Shown in pieces: positions 1 to 11,534 of a stretch of DNA of 64,000 bases; positions within the stretch are counted from its first letter, which is position 1, and each line of letters opens with the position of its first letter. The stretch comes from Nectonema munidae (Eukaryota > Nematomorpha > Nectonematoida > Nectonematidae). The notes below the pieces were generated by a model. That model was given only the letters and a program-made list of their open reading frames with translations. It was not told the DNA's origin and did no database searches. Made by a program: the position numbers and the translations under genes. Where the stretch lies: positions 1 to 64,000 of the forward strand of contig JAUIRK010000266.1 of NCBI GenBank assembly GCA_030549495.1. Reading direction: 5' to 3'.

Positions 1-560
1 AATTATTAATGAAGAAACTTTTTTTAAATATGAAAGAACATCTTTTGTTGCAAAAAAATCTTCTTTGGCTTCTTTTAAAAACTTTTCTTCATCTTCTCTT
101 GAAGCAGCTAATCTTTTTCCACATTCAATTTGGTCGATTTCTTTTCTTATTTTTGTTTCTTCTTTTTTAAAAAATTCAAGAACTTCTCAAATATTTGGGT
201 GCTCAACGGGTAATGAACTTCGTAAGCTTAAATATAAGAAAAAATGCATAAAAGCTCTTCTTTTAAAAACTTTTCTTCATCTTCTCTTGAAGCAGCTAAT
301 CTTTTTCCCCATTCAATTTGGTCGATTTATTTTCTTATTTTTGTTTCTTCTTTTTTAAAAAATTCAAGAACTTCTCAAATATTTGGGTGCTCAACGGGTA
401 ATGAACTTCGTAAGCTTAAATATAAGAAAAAATGCATAACTATTTTTTACCCATTATGCCAACCCTCGAAGTGATTATTAGTTCTAACTTTTCTATCAAA
501 AACATTCCATATATTTGGAGGAAACCACTATAACGATGTTTTTTCAAAATACTTAAAAAA
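1..560 (-). mobile_element. MULE-type transposase C-terminal fragment
   Basis: Read on the minus strand, about 530-440 gives a degraded N-x-x-EGWHNG-like stretch, followed by EHPNIREVLEFFKK and a charged helix (EETKIRKEIDQIE). The order 'N..EGWHN..HP.IW..L..L+.E' is what I know from the C-terminus of arthropod MULE/FLYWCH-type transposases. The HPNI segment is present twice because of a local duplication (separate entry). Reading frames are broken and the element runs off the left edge, so this is a relic. The family call rests on remembered motif order, not on an alignment. Confidence 0.5.
60..440. repeat. 188-bp tandem duplication inside the transposase relic
   Basis: The block beginning TTTTAAAAAC at 73 recurs at 261, a period of 188 bp. 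The two copies differ at only a few bases (for example ccacattc versus ccccattc, and gatttc versus gattta). The duplication lies inside the transposase-like stretch and repeats its HPNI-containing segment. Near identity means the duplication is recent compared with the decay of the coding frame. Confidence 0.85.
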
Positions 561-2486
561 ATCTTTCAAAAAAAATTTTCTTGTCAAAACTTTAATTCTT
601 CTATAAATAATATCAACCTAAACACAATAATTATTAATGCTCAATAAAAATCCAAATAAAATTTTAACTTTTACTTGATTTGAAGGAAGAAACGCAAGAG
701 ACAAAATAAGTCTTACTGTAAATCGAAAAGTTTCATTCTTACAGTATTTAGTTTTTGTTGTTTTAGCTGTAACAATTCATAAATTAATTAATTAAAAAAT
801 AAAATGAAAAAATCTTACTTTCTTTTTTATAATATGTGAAACCTCCAATTATTTGTACCATTTCACACAGAAAAATAAGATTAACAATGAAAAATAAAAT
901 GAAGTAAAATAAACAAAACAGAACCAAACAAATGAAGTAGTGAAAACAGGATTAAACAGGATTTGTATATACTTACTCATACACCGAAAAATTATAGCTA
1001 ATCCCAATATCTGCAAATTTTCAATTTGTAATTATACTTTTTACAATCCTTAGAAACTACCCTAATTGAATTCAGTTCTTCCTTGTTTCCTGCATTAGAA
1101 GTTCCAATGCATGTGTTAGTAGTGGTGTAGTAGTAGCTACTAACACGACACTGCAATATGATTTGCAACAACTGCAATTATCAGCTTAGCGATGTCAGCA
1201 TAACGCTTCTCTAATTATTATCTTTTGCTGCAAAGTGCTATGATGTAGAAAAAGCCTTTTTTTCCTGTTACCGCGAGAGACAAGCACGTATATTCTAGTT
1301 TTATATAATAATTGTTTATGTGTTATCAATTATCTGGCGTTACGACTTTTCATCACAAGTCACGTAATCATCACTCGACACCTTATCAACCATTTATTCA
1401 CAAGACATTTCATCACGCAACACTTATACAGATACTTTTCATCTCTCCACTTTTCTTTTATACAGATTCCTGAATAAAAAATGTATTATTTTGTGAAGAT
1501 GATGCTAAACATTTCTTACGAAATTTTATGGTTTATGGACAATGCATTCTTATCTTGGTATAAGGTGACTATCACAAATCCAGAAATCAGTAATCCACTA
1601 CTTTATCAGTAAACCGGAAGTGACTCTGTTTCCAGATAACTGAGTTTTATTAAGATAAAATATTAATTTTTTTAGAGATATGTTTAAATTTTGACCAATA
1701 CATGTATTTAAAAATTTTTTTAGCGTTAAATTAAAAATCCTTAATTTAATATATGGTGATTAGTTTGCAAGTTTGGTGTATTTTAACCTAGTGCGTGGCT
1801 AATCAGACACCCTCTCTAAGTCCCGATGATGTCGGTTTAGTGATAGTCAACTAAACTAATTGTAGAAAACAACGATATTTTCGTTTATAATTAAATTTCA
1901 AAATTGAAAACAACTCGAATGTATAGGAAAAATTTTTTTATTAATAACTATTAATTTCGGTGTTGTCTCACACCGTTATCAAGTCTAAAAATACAAAGAA
2001 GATTAAAAACAAAAACCACATTAAATATTTTCTTACATGAAATGGAATGAAGGTGGAGGGAAAAGTAACTTGTGAATGTGTTAAAAGTGATGAGGTGCGT
2101 ATTTATACAACAAAAGAGGTGTGAAAATGTGTGTGACTATGACAGAGAGTAAACTATTATAATTCATTGTGTGGGCATACATATATTGTGTTTAGTGTGG
2201 TTAATCTGATTATGGAAAAACAAGTTCAATTTTCAAGTTTTCGTTTATGACGATACGGAACTAATTTTTTTGAAATTAAAGAAATAAGGATAAAGGCAAT
2301 GCATTTGTTTATTGTTTTCATTGATTTTTCGTTCACATCCAGTGTCATAAAGGAGTGAGTATAAAAGCAATACTCGATATATGCTAATTCATGACTTCGA
2401 TATTTCTGCAAATAATAATTATCAAATTTTTCATGTTTTTAAATATTTCAAATTTGATTTTTAATAAAAATACAAATTTTAAATAA
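560..2486. other. AT-rich intergenic stretch, no gene seen
   Basis: No supported coding region. The only local structure I note is a short inverted repeat, GTTAGTAG...CTACTAAC, at about 1111-1144, probably chance or a small hairpin. Confidence 0.5.
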
Positions 2487-2989
2487 AGTACAAGAGAAAT
2501 TTTAGTTTGCCCCCGTCACTGATAGGGTTAAAAACTTAATCAGGGTGATTCAGGTTTTTCAATAAAAGCCTATTTTTTGTGCCCCTCTTGTGCCCCCTCC
2601 CCATGTACTTCGCTCTGGCTACGCCACTGGTGACAGGTGAAACAATTCTCTTACATCACTCTTTCAAAACATTACTGCAGGGGGTACTGAAGAAATTTAG
2701 CATGATTAAAGAAAGCATGAGTGACAGGTGAAACAATTCTCTTACGTCACTCTTTCAAAACATTACTACAGGGGGTACTGAAGAAAAGAAAGCATGATTA
2801 AAGAAAGCATGAGTGACAGGTGCGTCACTCTTTCAAAACATTCATGTTGGGTAATGAAGAAATTAAGAAAGCATGAGTGACAGGTGAAACAATTCTCTTA
2901 CGTCACTCTTTCAAAACATTTAGGGTAATGAAGAAATTTATCATAATGATCTATATAAGATAGATCCTATGTGATAAATAACTATCATA
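2487..2989. repeat. Long direct repeat, copy 1 (hAT end plus minisatellite)
   Basis: About 503 bp, nearly identical (roughly 98% by eye) to 7640-8147 in the same orientation. The left part ends in CTGGCTACGCCACTG at 2629, the reverse complement of a typical hAT terminus CAGTGGCGTAGCCAG. The right part is a minisatellite of four units, each starting GTGACAGGTG (about 2630, 2721, 2812, 2876), mostly ~91 bp with one ~64-bp unit. A diverged third array lies at 11535-11745. The copies have no TG...CA termini. Confidence 0.85.
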
Positions 2990-3059
2990 AAATTGATAAA
3001 TAACTATTAAATTTGATTTTTAATAAAGAATAATGAAATAGCTACTCTAATCAAGTATT

Positions 3060-3470
3060 AACAACAACCGCTTTACAACAAACAACTGACTTTGAAGAAA
3101 AAGATTTCTGTGCAAAAAAAATTTTCACTTCAAAGCTGTTCTCACTATTGGCACAAGTATAGCTTCATGTGAAAGATCTTTTTCTTGTTTAAAAAGAGTT
3201 TTAAGAAGTCAAAGATCTTCAATGTTGCATGAAAAAAAAAAGAAATCTTACAACTTTTCCTACTTGAAAAAAATACACAACAAATATTGATGTTGATGAA
3301 GTGTAAAAATGTTTTTCAAAAAAGTCAAGAAGGATTCAACTTTACTAGTAGTTGACAACAGATAATTCAAAATATATCTACACACATACGTTTTAATAAA
3401 AGTTGTTTCACTGTGATGCTTAGAAAAACTTTAGCCCCTCCAACTTCCCATTTCTGGCTACGCCACTGAT
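3060..3470 (+). mobile_element. hAT transposase C-terminal fragment with right terminus
   Basis: Plus-strand reading around 3135-3240 gives TIGTSIASCERSFSCLKRVL followed by RSQRSSMLHEKK. This matches the hAT dimerisation (hATC) signature 'S.AS.ERSFS.LK.IK...RS.M...RL'. About 200 bp downstream the sequence CTGGCTACGCCACTG, ending near 3470, is a hAT right terminus. The N-terminal and catalytic regions are missing, so this is a truncated relic. A related C-terminal scrap lies at 6590-6790. Confidence 0.6.
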
Positions 3471-3589
3471 TTAGCGAAAGCAAGATTTGTAAATATAAAG
3501 CAATTTTTAAATTTAAAAATGAGTTCTAGGGAAGTGTAAGGATTTAAAATGTTAGAGTTATTGGAGGGATGGTGTGACGAGTGGTACGA

Positions 3590-5040
3590 TAATGCCTGTA
3601 GAGTGTAATGTGTGTAGTGGTAAAATTAGTGTCCGTTCTGTGTGTCAATCATAATGCGGTGTGCAAGGTCCATTGTGTAGCTTATTTGACCTAAGGCTTT
3701 ATTATTTCTTTTATGGTTGAAGCGGCAAATGGCTGCCCGTTTTGTTTCACCTATGTAGACGTTGTTGCATTTAATTGGCATGTTATTCTGAAAATGATGT
3801 TTTTCTTTCGACAACACCTTTTGAGATGTTAGCGCAGTGGGGATATTGAGTCAGTTCCGGTTTAACATAGTAGCAGCTGCTACAGGCTTGGTTTTAAAAA
3901 AATTTTTTTGACTTTTTGTAATATCTCTTAGTTTTCTTCAAATCTTCTTTTATATTTGCTCCTTAAAATAAATTTTTGCTCTGAAATTTTGTGGTTTTAT
4001 CTTTTTTTGTAGAATCTAGATGAATTTTATTAAAAAATTTTTACTTCCTGACTATGATTTGTAAATTTAATCGATCTGCTACAGCCCCCGCACTTGGTAG
4101 ATCCTTCACTGTGTAGAGTGAGAGTAGGTTTTCTAGTGTTGATGGAGTTCCTCTTTTGATTATGTTAGGAAGTGCGCTGACTTTTATAGTTTTATGTATT
4201 TTACGTTTAATGGGGCGCTGAAAAGGAGGGGGAAGGGGCACTTTGTATGGGATAGAGCTTTCTTCTTCGGTGAATAGATGTTGATAAAGTTTTCTGCTTC
4301 ATTAAAATTCTTTGAGCTATCGAGTTAAAAGTTTATGGGGGGAGGGGGTAGATATTTTGGCAGAAAGTGTTGTAGATATGATTTGTATCTACTATGCTTG
4401 TCTTTGTGTAGAGTAAGCTATCTAGGAACGGTAAAGGTACAGTGAGGTGTTTTCATCGAGAAGGCGCAATTGCGCCGCTTGTATCAAACTATGAGAAAGT
4501 TAGCTTGATGTGGGATCGAACCCAAGACCTTGAGTTATCGAAACCCAGTACCTAACCAAACTTACTCAAGCCCCCTAACCAACCTAGGAACGGTAAGGTT
4601 TTGGAATTTTTTCCCAGTGTAAATTTTATGTAGGTGTTATGGGAGTTAGCGTTTGTGACAAAAGCGTTTAATTCGGAGTCAGAGTTGGTCCAGATGAAAA
4701 ATATGTTATCAATGTATCTGCTCGAGGATGAAAGGGGAAATGAAGATAATGTATGTTCGATTTTGTCCATGTATAAGTTGGCAAGTATGGAAGAAAGTTT
4801 TCCTTCCATAGGTAAGCCTTTAGTGTGTAGGCAGAGAGTGTTTTTGTGTAATATTATTTTGTTGTGCCTTGTAAAATTAAGGATTTTTTTGAGACTAAGT
4901 TAGGTGTCAGGGGGGAAAGGAACTATATCTATTTTGTTGAGGTTGTTGAAGTTTGTGTCCATAGCAAGAGTTGATAATGTCTATAATGGAATCGAGTTAT
5001 ACAAGTCAACCCCTTTCATGATGACAAAAAGGGTATTTTA
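3590..5040 (-). mobile_element. Penelope-like retroelement relic (RT and GIY-YIG parts)
   Basis: On the minus strand, 4809-4597 reads LSSILANLYMDKIE followed by RYIDNIFFIWTNSDSELNAF and IKFTLGKNSKTLPFL. These are the reverse-transcriptase motifs of Penelope-like elements (the catalytic YxDD-type box reads YIDN here). Further downstream, 3817-3626 reads CNNVYIGETKRAAICRFNHKRN, the GIY-YIG endonuclease core. The order RT then GIY-YIG on one strand is diagnostic of this class. The element is broken in several places and is interrupted by a SINE at 4435-4583. It is an inactive, moderately old copy. Confidence 0.8.
4435..4583 (-). mobile_element. tRNA-derived SINE, copy 1, with target-site duplication
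   Basis: A 149-bp element inserted in the Penelope-like relic. It is flanked by a perfect 13-bp direct repeat CTAGGAACGGTAA at 4422-4434 and 4584-4596, a retroposition target duplication. On the minus strand it carries a good Pol III B box, GGTTCGATCCC (4522-4512), and an A-box-like TGGTTAGGTACTGG about 36 bp upstream. Its body contains the perfect palindrome GGCGCAATTGCGCC. Two more copies lie at 17999-18126 and 29609-29745, all in the same orientation. It belongs to no named family that I recognise. Confidence 0.85.
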
Positions 5041-5199
5041 AGGATATATTTTATTTATGAAATTTTTGATAAGGAATTCAACGCTGTTGAAAATCGAAAA
5101 ATTTAGAAGTTTATTGAGTCGTTAGTACTCTGTTAGCAAGCCAATTGAGTCTTTAAGTGGCTTACTTAAAAACGTTTTAAGTGGTAAATTTATATATTT

Positions 5200-5775
5200 A
5201 CATAGCATAACATAACAAAACATACTTTATTAGCGAAAAAAGAGGCAAAAAAGCCTATGAAGAATATTCGCATCGTAATTATGAAGGTCCAGATCTTTAT
5301 TCATGCTCAAACATTTTTTCCTTCCAAAACTCATCGAGTCTGTTTTTAAAAACATTCAAGGAAGGGGGCACTAATAACAAAATCAGGCAAGGCATTCCAG
5401 TCATTTATCATACGTTGAGTAATAAAACTTTTCAGATATAACTTTTTGCAATGTCGCTTTTTAAACTTGAAGGAATGAAATCTTTGTAGTCTTTCAGACT
5501 GAGATAAGATTTGTGAAGCCAATTTCAACTTTTCATTTGCAATGTTGTAAACGGTAATCATATCATTTCTTTTAAACCTATACATCATGGAAGGCAAATT
5601 CAATTTTTTCAATCTTTCTTTATAGCTAAAATGTTTCATTCCTAATATCTTTTTAGTAATTGTTCTCTGCACTCTTTCAATATTTGCAACATCACAGGAG
5701 TGGAAGAGAAAAACAACAACATTACCATACTCTAAAATAGGCCTGATGAAGGTTTTATGCAAAAGCAATGCTATG
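5200..5775 (-). mobile_element. CR1-like LINE 3' end (RT C-terminus)
   Basis: The minus strand from 5768 encodes about 140 residues: LHKTFIRPILEYGNVV, then NIERVQRTITKKILGMKHFSYKERLKKLNLPSM. This is the thumb/C-terminal part of CR1/L2-clade reverse transcriptases ('LY.SLVRP.LEY...VW...LE.VQRR.TK.I....L.Y.ERL..L.L'). A frame change near 5350 separates it from the usual end, FKNRLDEFWKEKM, visible just downstream. Beyond that, around 5223-5200, the minus strand ends in TTATG-type short repeats, the expected CR1-type tail. The copy is 5'-truncated at about 5775. Confidence 0.8.
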
Positions 5776-6589
5776 TTGGTTTACATGACTACGTTTTTGT
5801 CGTTTAAACTTAAAACAAAGACATTTTTGGATTTAGCGCAAAAAACTAAGCTGATATGTATAATATTGAGCATACGCAAAAAAATTATTTTCAAATATAC
5901 AATACCGGCAAAATTTTGGGTATATAGGAAATTCCTGTGTTGAAATTTTGGCCTAGAATATCTCGAGAAGTACAAATCGTGTGAAAACTGGAGATGGCTC
6001 ATACAGAAGAGCATTAAAAACTATCGATTTATTATCTAAAATCTCGGAAAATATTTTATTCTGTATGTTTTTTGGTTGATCAAAAATTCAAAATTTTCAA
6101 ATTTGGACGCCATTTTTCGGGAAAGTATAATATTTGAGTAGACGAAGATAGGGGCGCTATCCTTAACAAAAAATAAAATCTGCAATTATGATATTAAATT
6201 TTTGATTTTGTAATAATTGAATTATGCATTAATAAATTGTTAAAAAGTAAATATATATATAGACCTTTATTTAAATTTTATAGAGTTTGCAAACCTATAT
6301 AAAGAAAAAATGTCTAGTTATAACAAAAGTATTAAAAAGGCTGGATTTTTCAAAGGTCAATCAAAATTAAAGTTTACAAAAAAATGAATGTCAGACAATT
6401 AGTGAGTGAAAAAAACGATAACTAAATCGAAAGACCATCTCTAGATGAAGATGCCACTTAATCGCAATCATTTGAAAATACGTTTAAAGAAGTTTATGCG
6501 AAAAATTTTATATACATATATATAATTTAAAAATATATTGTTTGATACTGCATTTGGGATACTTTGACCTAAATCTGATTCATTTTGGT
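5776..6589. other. AT-rich stretch, nothing recognised
   Basis: Only short chance open frames are present; no repeat relation inside the window was noticed. Confidence 0.4.
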
Positions 6590-6790
6590 ACATATTTAAG
6601 ACCATTGAATCTTAGTTGTTTGTTTCTTTTTTGAAGCGCATTTAGTCTGAACAAAGATCGTCAATGCTCCATGAACGAAAGTGAAATCATAATTTTATCA
6701 TATTTGAGAAATTATACAAGGAACATTAATCTTGATGACCTTATAAAGGTGTTGCTGAAAATTCTCGCAGAATTCAATTGTTTTCAATCT
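6590..6790 (+). mobile_element. hAT C-terminal scrap related to 3060-3470
   Basis: The stretch contains nucleotide and residue blocks parallel to 3180-3350 (for example TCTGAACAAAGATCGTCAA and ATGCTCCATGAACGAAAG versus the RSQRSSMLHEK region), followed by a conserved-looking NINLDDLIKV segment. It is frame-broken. It appears to be a second relic of the same hAT family and sits upstream of repeat copy 2, whereas the first relic follows repeat copy 1. Confidence 0.4.
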
Positions 6791-7310
6791 ATAAATGAAA
6801 TTGGCATTGTGTTTTGATATGAAAATGTGTATATTTCATGTAAAATTTTAATGAATGTTCTCGAAGATAGATTTTAGAAATAAACCGCAACTTTCTTTCA
6901 CACTTATAAATATTTTCAAATTCTAAATACAAAAACAATCTATAAATGAAATAGGCATTGTTGATTTTTAATAAAAGCGTGTATATTTCATGTAAAATTT
7001 TAATTAATGTTCTTGGAGACAGATTTTAAAAATAAACCGCAAATTTGTTTTACATTAATTAGCATTTTCAAATTCTAAATGCAAAAAGAATTTATAAATG
7101 AAATTGCGATTGTTGATTTGTTATAATAATGTGTATATTCCATGTAAAATTTGAATGAATGTTTTCAGAGACAGATTTTAGAAGTAAACCACAGGTTTGT
7201 TACACACTTATATGTATTTTCAATTTCTAAATTGCAAAAATAACTACAAAAATGAAATCTGTATGCCCGATTTGATATAAAAAATATATTTCATGTAAAA
7301 TTTGAAGGTA
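6785..7310. repeat. ~150-bp tandem repeat, about 3.5 diverged units
   Basis: The block TGTATATTTCATGTAAAATT recurs at about 6825, 6975, 7127 and 7280 with linked blocks (ACAGATTTTA, AATAAACCGCAA, TTTCAAATTCTAAAT). This gives a period near 150-152 bp. Units differ by many substitutions, so the array is old. Confidence 0.8.
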
Positions 7311-7639
7311 TATTTTATTAGATATATTTCTCATCAATCAAAATTTTGATTGACATTTCCAAAAAGTAACCATGATTTTGAAAAAATTTAAACTATAAAG
7401 TGTTATGTTTTCAAAACTGTATATATTTATAAATTTTCAAACGAGTATATTATATAGAACCAAGGTTATAAGCTTAACTAGAGATACTGTCAGAATTTTG
7501 CTGAAAAAGTTCTTTTGATTTGATTTACAGATTTAGACATGAAAAGGTCATTCAACTGCCATGAAAATGGTATCAAAATATGCCGCTATCAATTTTAGGA
7601 AATGTCACGAAGTATGGTAGCAAAAGATGTAGCCAATTT

Positions 7640-8147
7640 AGTACAAGAGAAATTTTAGTTTGCCCCCCGTTACTGATAGGGTTAAAAACTTAATCAGGGT
7701 GATTCAGGTTTTTCAATATAAGCCTATTTTTTGTGCCCCTCTTGTGCCTCCCCCCTCCCCATGTACTTCGCTCTGGCTACGCCACTGGTGACAGGTGAAA
7801 CAATTCTCTTACATCACTCTTTCAAAACATTACTGCAGGGGGTACTGAAGAAATTTAGCATGATTAAAGAAAGCATGAGTGACAGGTGAAACAATTCTCT
7901 TACGTCACTCTTTCAAAACATTACTACAGGGGGTACTGAAGAAAAGAAAGCATGATTAAAGAAAGCATGAGTGACAGGTGCGTCACTCTTTCAAAACATT
8001 CATGTTGGGTAATGAAGAAATTAAGAAAGCATGAGTGACAGGTGAAACAATTCTCTTACGTCACTCTTTCAAAACATTTAGGGTAATGAAGAAATTTAGC
8101 ATGATGATCTATATAAGATAGATCCTATGTGATAAATAACTATCATA
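7640..8147. repeat. Long direct repeat, copy 2
   Basis: About 508 bp, same orientation as 2487-2989 and almost identical along its length, with differences mostly in the C-rich run and a few bases. It has the same hAT-type end CTGGCTACGCCACTG (about 7784) followed by the same four-unit GTGACAGGTG minisatellite. Flanks on both sides are unrelated to those of copy 1. Confidence 0.85.
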
Positions 8148-8780
8148 CTCTGTCCGTGACGAGCTATTTTCATTTCGTCAGTGACCTCCGTTTCTATTAA
8201 TTATATTCAATATTTTTACAAAATCTCACCTGAACGCACTAAATAATTAATTGTGAATCTGATGGCGCCTTTTATTTTTCACTCTAATCAATCAAATCTA
8301 TCAATTAAGTCAAAAAAACTTTAAAATATATTATAAGTTCCATATTTTTTTGGCTAAACCAACTTTTTAAGACTAATTTATAAAAAATATTTTACCCCTC
8401 AGTAAATTGACCTTTACAGGTGACTTAACGCCAAACACTTTTTCCCATTATATTTTAAAATAAACTTATCCATACACCGCAAATCGAGCATGCTCAATTT
8501 GATCGTCAAGATATTTTTGCCACTCTAGATTTGAATTGCGGTTACTGTTTAACTTTGGTTAATTTGTGGTCAATTCTTTTTTTCAATTTTTTGAATAACT
8601 TTTGTCCCATTTAGCAAATCGACCTTTCTCTATTCCATCATGACGGTATTTTTGTCAATATATCCAGAGGTAATGAATACTAAATTTCAATAGTTCGACA
8701 CAACATTGACATTTCTCTATTCAAGCCGAATTGATAAAATATATTTTTTTTTGATATAATAATGATTTTATCCATCTCAT
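8148..8780. other. AT-rich stretch, nothing recognised
   Basis: No coding region or repeat supported. Confidence 0.4.
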
Positions 8781-8784
8781 AAAT

Positions 8785-9720
8785 AAGGATGGGCACCAAA
8801 CTCAATGCAACCTGAGATTATGTTCTCTAAAAGCTCATAAAATTTAAATGTATATATTTTTATTTCTGATAATTTTTTTTAATAATAACCATAGATGGGT
8901 TTTATATTATATTATTATTTATTTTATAATAATTAATTCAGCAATAAAATTTTTATAAAAATCGTTGTAAAATGACATGGTTAAAAATATGGTGCATAAT
9001 TTTGTTCTTCATTCTAAACTGATTCTACCTTAGTAGTTCTACTTTCATCAGAAATTCATTTTGTGCAATCTATGTTCGAAAAAACCTTTTCAGAGATTTA
9101 TTTAGCTCAGAATTTAAGCAATTTCAGAACTTTTCTATTGAAGAGAATCTCTTTGTTTATCTTGTCTTTTTTTTTTATCAATATCGTACCGAAAAATATA
9201 GAACCGGTTTGCTTCACAAAGCTCAAATTCATTGTTTAAACAAAAAATTTCTGACTCAGATGGGAATTTTATTATAAAATTTTCAAATTCGTTAAATTTG
9301 CTAATATATTCACTTACGAGATCATTCTCATGTTAGAAAACATCTGCGCTGATATCATTACTTGAGTTTTCAACAAGACTTGTAGTGGAGTAAACATTAT
9401 TTTCTTCTACTGAAGATTGAAAAGTCTTTTATAAAATTTATGGCATACTTTTTTATTGATGTACGAGATGATAATAAAAAATTTTTATTCACTTGTTCTT
9501 GAAAAATTAGAGGATTTTTAAGATAAGCATTAACGTTATCATTTGCAAATTTATAATTTTACAAAAATTAAACTTTAAAAAATTCGTTTCAAAAATTGAA
9601 AAAAGATGACAAATAAGCCTAAATAATACATATTTAAATTAAAACCGGTTCGTAAACTACGGTTCCGGTTTTTCAAATATTTTTCGGAAACCGGGTAAAA
9701 CCGGTTCTACATCCTTATTG
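8785..9720 (-). mobile_element. Possible hAT-like element, strongly decayed
   Basis: The left edge reads AATAAGGATGGGCACC. The right edge, in reverse complement, reads AATAAGGATGTAGAACC, an imperfect terminal inverted repeat. The subterminal right side is rich in ACCGGTT/CCGGTTT motifs, a style I know from hAT families. The minus strand keeps short transposase-like phrases (KFNEFENFIIKFPS, EANRFYIFRYDIDKK) but no intact domain, and I could not fix a target-site duplication. Confidence 0.35.
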
Positions 9721-10465
9721 TATTAGCAGGGGTTATGAACAAATATCACCCTGAATATTTCCTAACCAATCCTTTTTCAAAATTCCCGATTATTAATGAA
9801 TCCATATCCTCTTTTTTCAAAACGTTTCCTCCTCTAAAATATTCACACATTCACAACGAAGGAAAAAATTTGTCAAATTTGATTCACATTTATAAAAAAA
9901 TTTTTGACAATAGCTATATATTTACATATTGTGATTTATGATTATCTAACTGTTTGAAAATTTTTACATCAATTTTAAGATATTCACAAAGGAGCTTCTT
10001 CTTCACGGTCAAGATGTTTTTTGAAAATTTCAAAATTAAATTTTTACATCAACTCTTAGTTCTTTGGAAAACGGTATATATTCCGTGTAGACAAGTTACA
10101 TACTTGTTTCTTAAAACTATATATAGCGCTTGAAAGGATTACTATATCGACGATATAAAACCACTTTTTAAACGCGTTACTATTTAATTTTTCTTATGAT
10201 CACGTGCTATCCTTTAAATGTGACTTCAGTACCCTTACTTCTCGCATACTAAAATTTTTGCACTATAATAAATAAGCATTGTCGGTTGTACTAAAAATAT
10301 ATTTTAAATTTAAGGGATATTTTAAATCGAATTTTATACTCAATCAAAATTTTAATAGTGATTTTCAATCAAAAATGAATTCTTAATTTGAGTTTTTCGA
10401 GAAAATAGAGTTTTTTCAGAATGTGTTTTTTCTGAAATTTCAAACTTGATTCATAATTCCACACA
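9721..10465. other. AT-rich stretch, nothing recognised
   Basis: Only a short 68-residue open frame of unremarkable composition; no family resemblance. Confidence 0.4.
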
Positions 10466-10740
10466 TTCTTGCATATAATTCCACACATCATCCCGCACTG
10501 TTTGTCGTCCGTTCCATGAGATGTCAGACAACGGGCATTACGAACTCATTAAGACCCGCTGCTCAACTCTTGTCTTTTCTCTCGCTTTTAACGAGAACAT
10601 CGACACAAGCGACACTGCTCAATTGGCAGTTTTAATCCGTGGGGTAACTGCTGACCTCAAGGTTTGTGAGGAATTCCTCCAGCTTGTCCCCGCGCGTGAC
10701 ACCATTATGGGCAAGGGTTAAGGCAGAGTCGTAGAGCTAT
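10466..10740 (+). mobile_element. hAT fragment, GTF2IRD2/Charlie-like
   Basis: The plus strand at 10521-10721 encodes RCSTLVFSLAFNENIDTSDT, then AQLAVLIRGVTADLKVCEEF and LQLVPARDT. It aligns from memory with the start of the hAT catalytic domain of GTF2IRD2-like proteins ('FSLALDES.D..DTAQL.VF.RGV...F.V.EELL.LVP..DTT.G.D'). The island is clearly richer in G+C than its surroundings, so it is fairly young or constrained until recently. Only about 80 codons survive; it stops where the 'TTGxDI' segment should follow. Confidence 0.75.
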
Positions 10741-10869
10741 GATGCCCCGCGTGTGTGACTTACAAACGAAATTGCTATCTTTCTTTGTAAAAAATAACTT
10801 ACCCTAATCAGATAACTTTTCTAAAAGTAGTTACATTGCTTGGCCTTTCTCACAGACATTTCTACGAAC

Positions 10870-11430
10870 ACATTTCACTCACAGAATTCAGAGGTGATAT
10901 CCATTTTTCTTATCAAAATCAATCAAAGCTGTTAAAAAATTCGATTTATATTTGACAGTTTATGTCAAAAAGAAACTTTTTATCTAAATAATTATATAAA
11001 GTTATTTACACATGTAAGACAAATTTTAAGTATGCTGAATTCAGAGGTGATATTTATTTTTTTTATCAAAATCAATCAAACCCGTCAAAAAAATTGATTT
11101 GTATATGACAGTTCATCTAAAAAATTATATAAAATGTTTTTTGCACATATATACCCATTTTTAAGTACCCTATCCTTACTGGTGATATTCATTTTTTATA
11201 AAAATCAGTCAAAACTTACAAAAATGATTTAAATAAGACAGCCCATGTCAAAATTAAAATTTTATTCTTATAAAAACTTTTTTAAACATATATAGTATAT
11301 ACCCATTTTCAAATATGTAGAATAAATTGGTGATATTCATTTTTTATGAAAATCAATTAAACGTGTCAAAAAATCTATTAAACCTGTATAAATTTCAAAT
11401 ATATAAATTTTACTTGCAGTATTTCTCTGT
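10870..11430. repeat. ~150-bp tandem repeat, about four diverged units
   Basis: Units begin around 10884 and 11038 (GAATTCAGAGGTGATAT) and 11175 and 11322 (TGGTGATATTCATTTTTTA). Each continues with AAAATCAATCAAA..GTCAAAAA and a GACAGTTTATGTCAAA-like block. The period is about 145-155 bp. The sequence is unrelated to the 6785-7310 array although the period is alike. Confidence 0.75.
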
Positions 11431-11534
11431 TAATTATTTTCTTAATAAACCGACTTTAGGTGTTTAATTCACTCAATATATTTCATTTATCAGTAAATTA
11501 TGTATCTCGAACCCTTATCTAAGAAGGGTTGCCT

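Noticed and set aside
2630-2950. Regularly spaced repeats considered as a CRISPR array
   Set aside because: Units are ~64-92 bp, the whole unit repeats rather than short repeats with unique spacers, and the context is eukaryotic transposon DNA.
4500-4560. B-box sequence considered as a functional tRNA gene
   Set aside because: No cloverleaf can be drawn and the same unit recurs with retroposon-type flanks; it is a SINE.
2487-8147. The two ~505-bp direct repeats considered as long terminal repeats of one element
   Set aside because: No TG...CA ends, no matching flanks, and the interior consists of unrelated older relics (Penelope-like, CR1-like) on the other strand.
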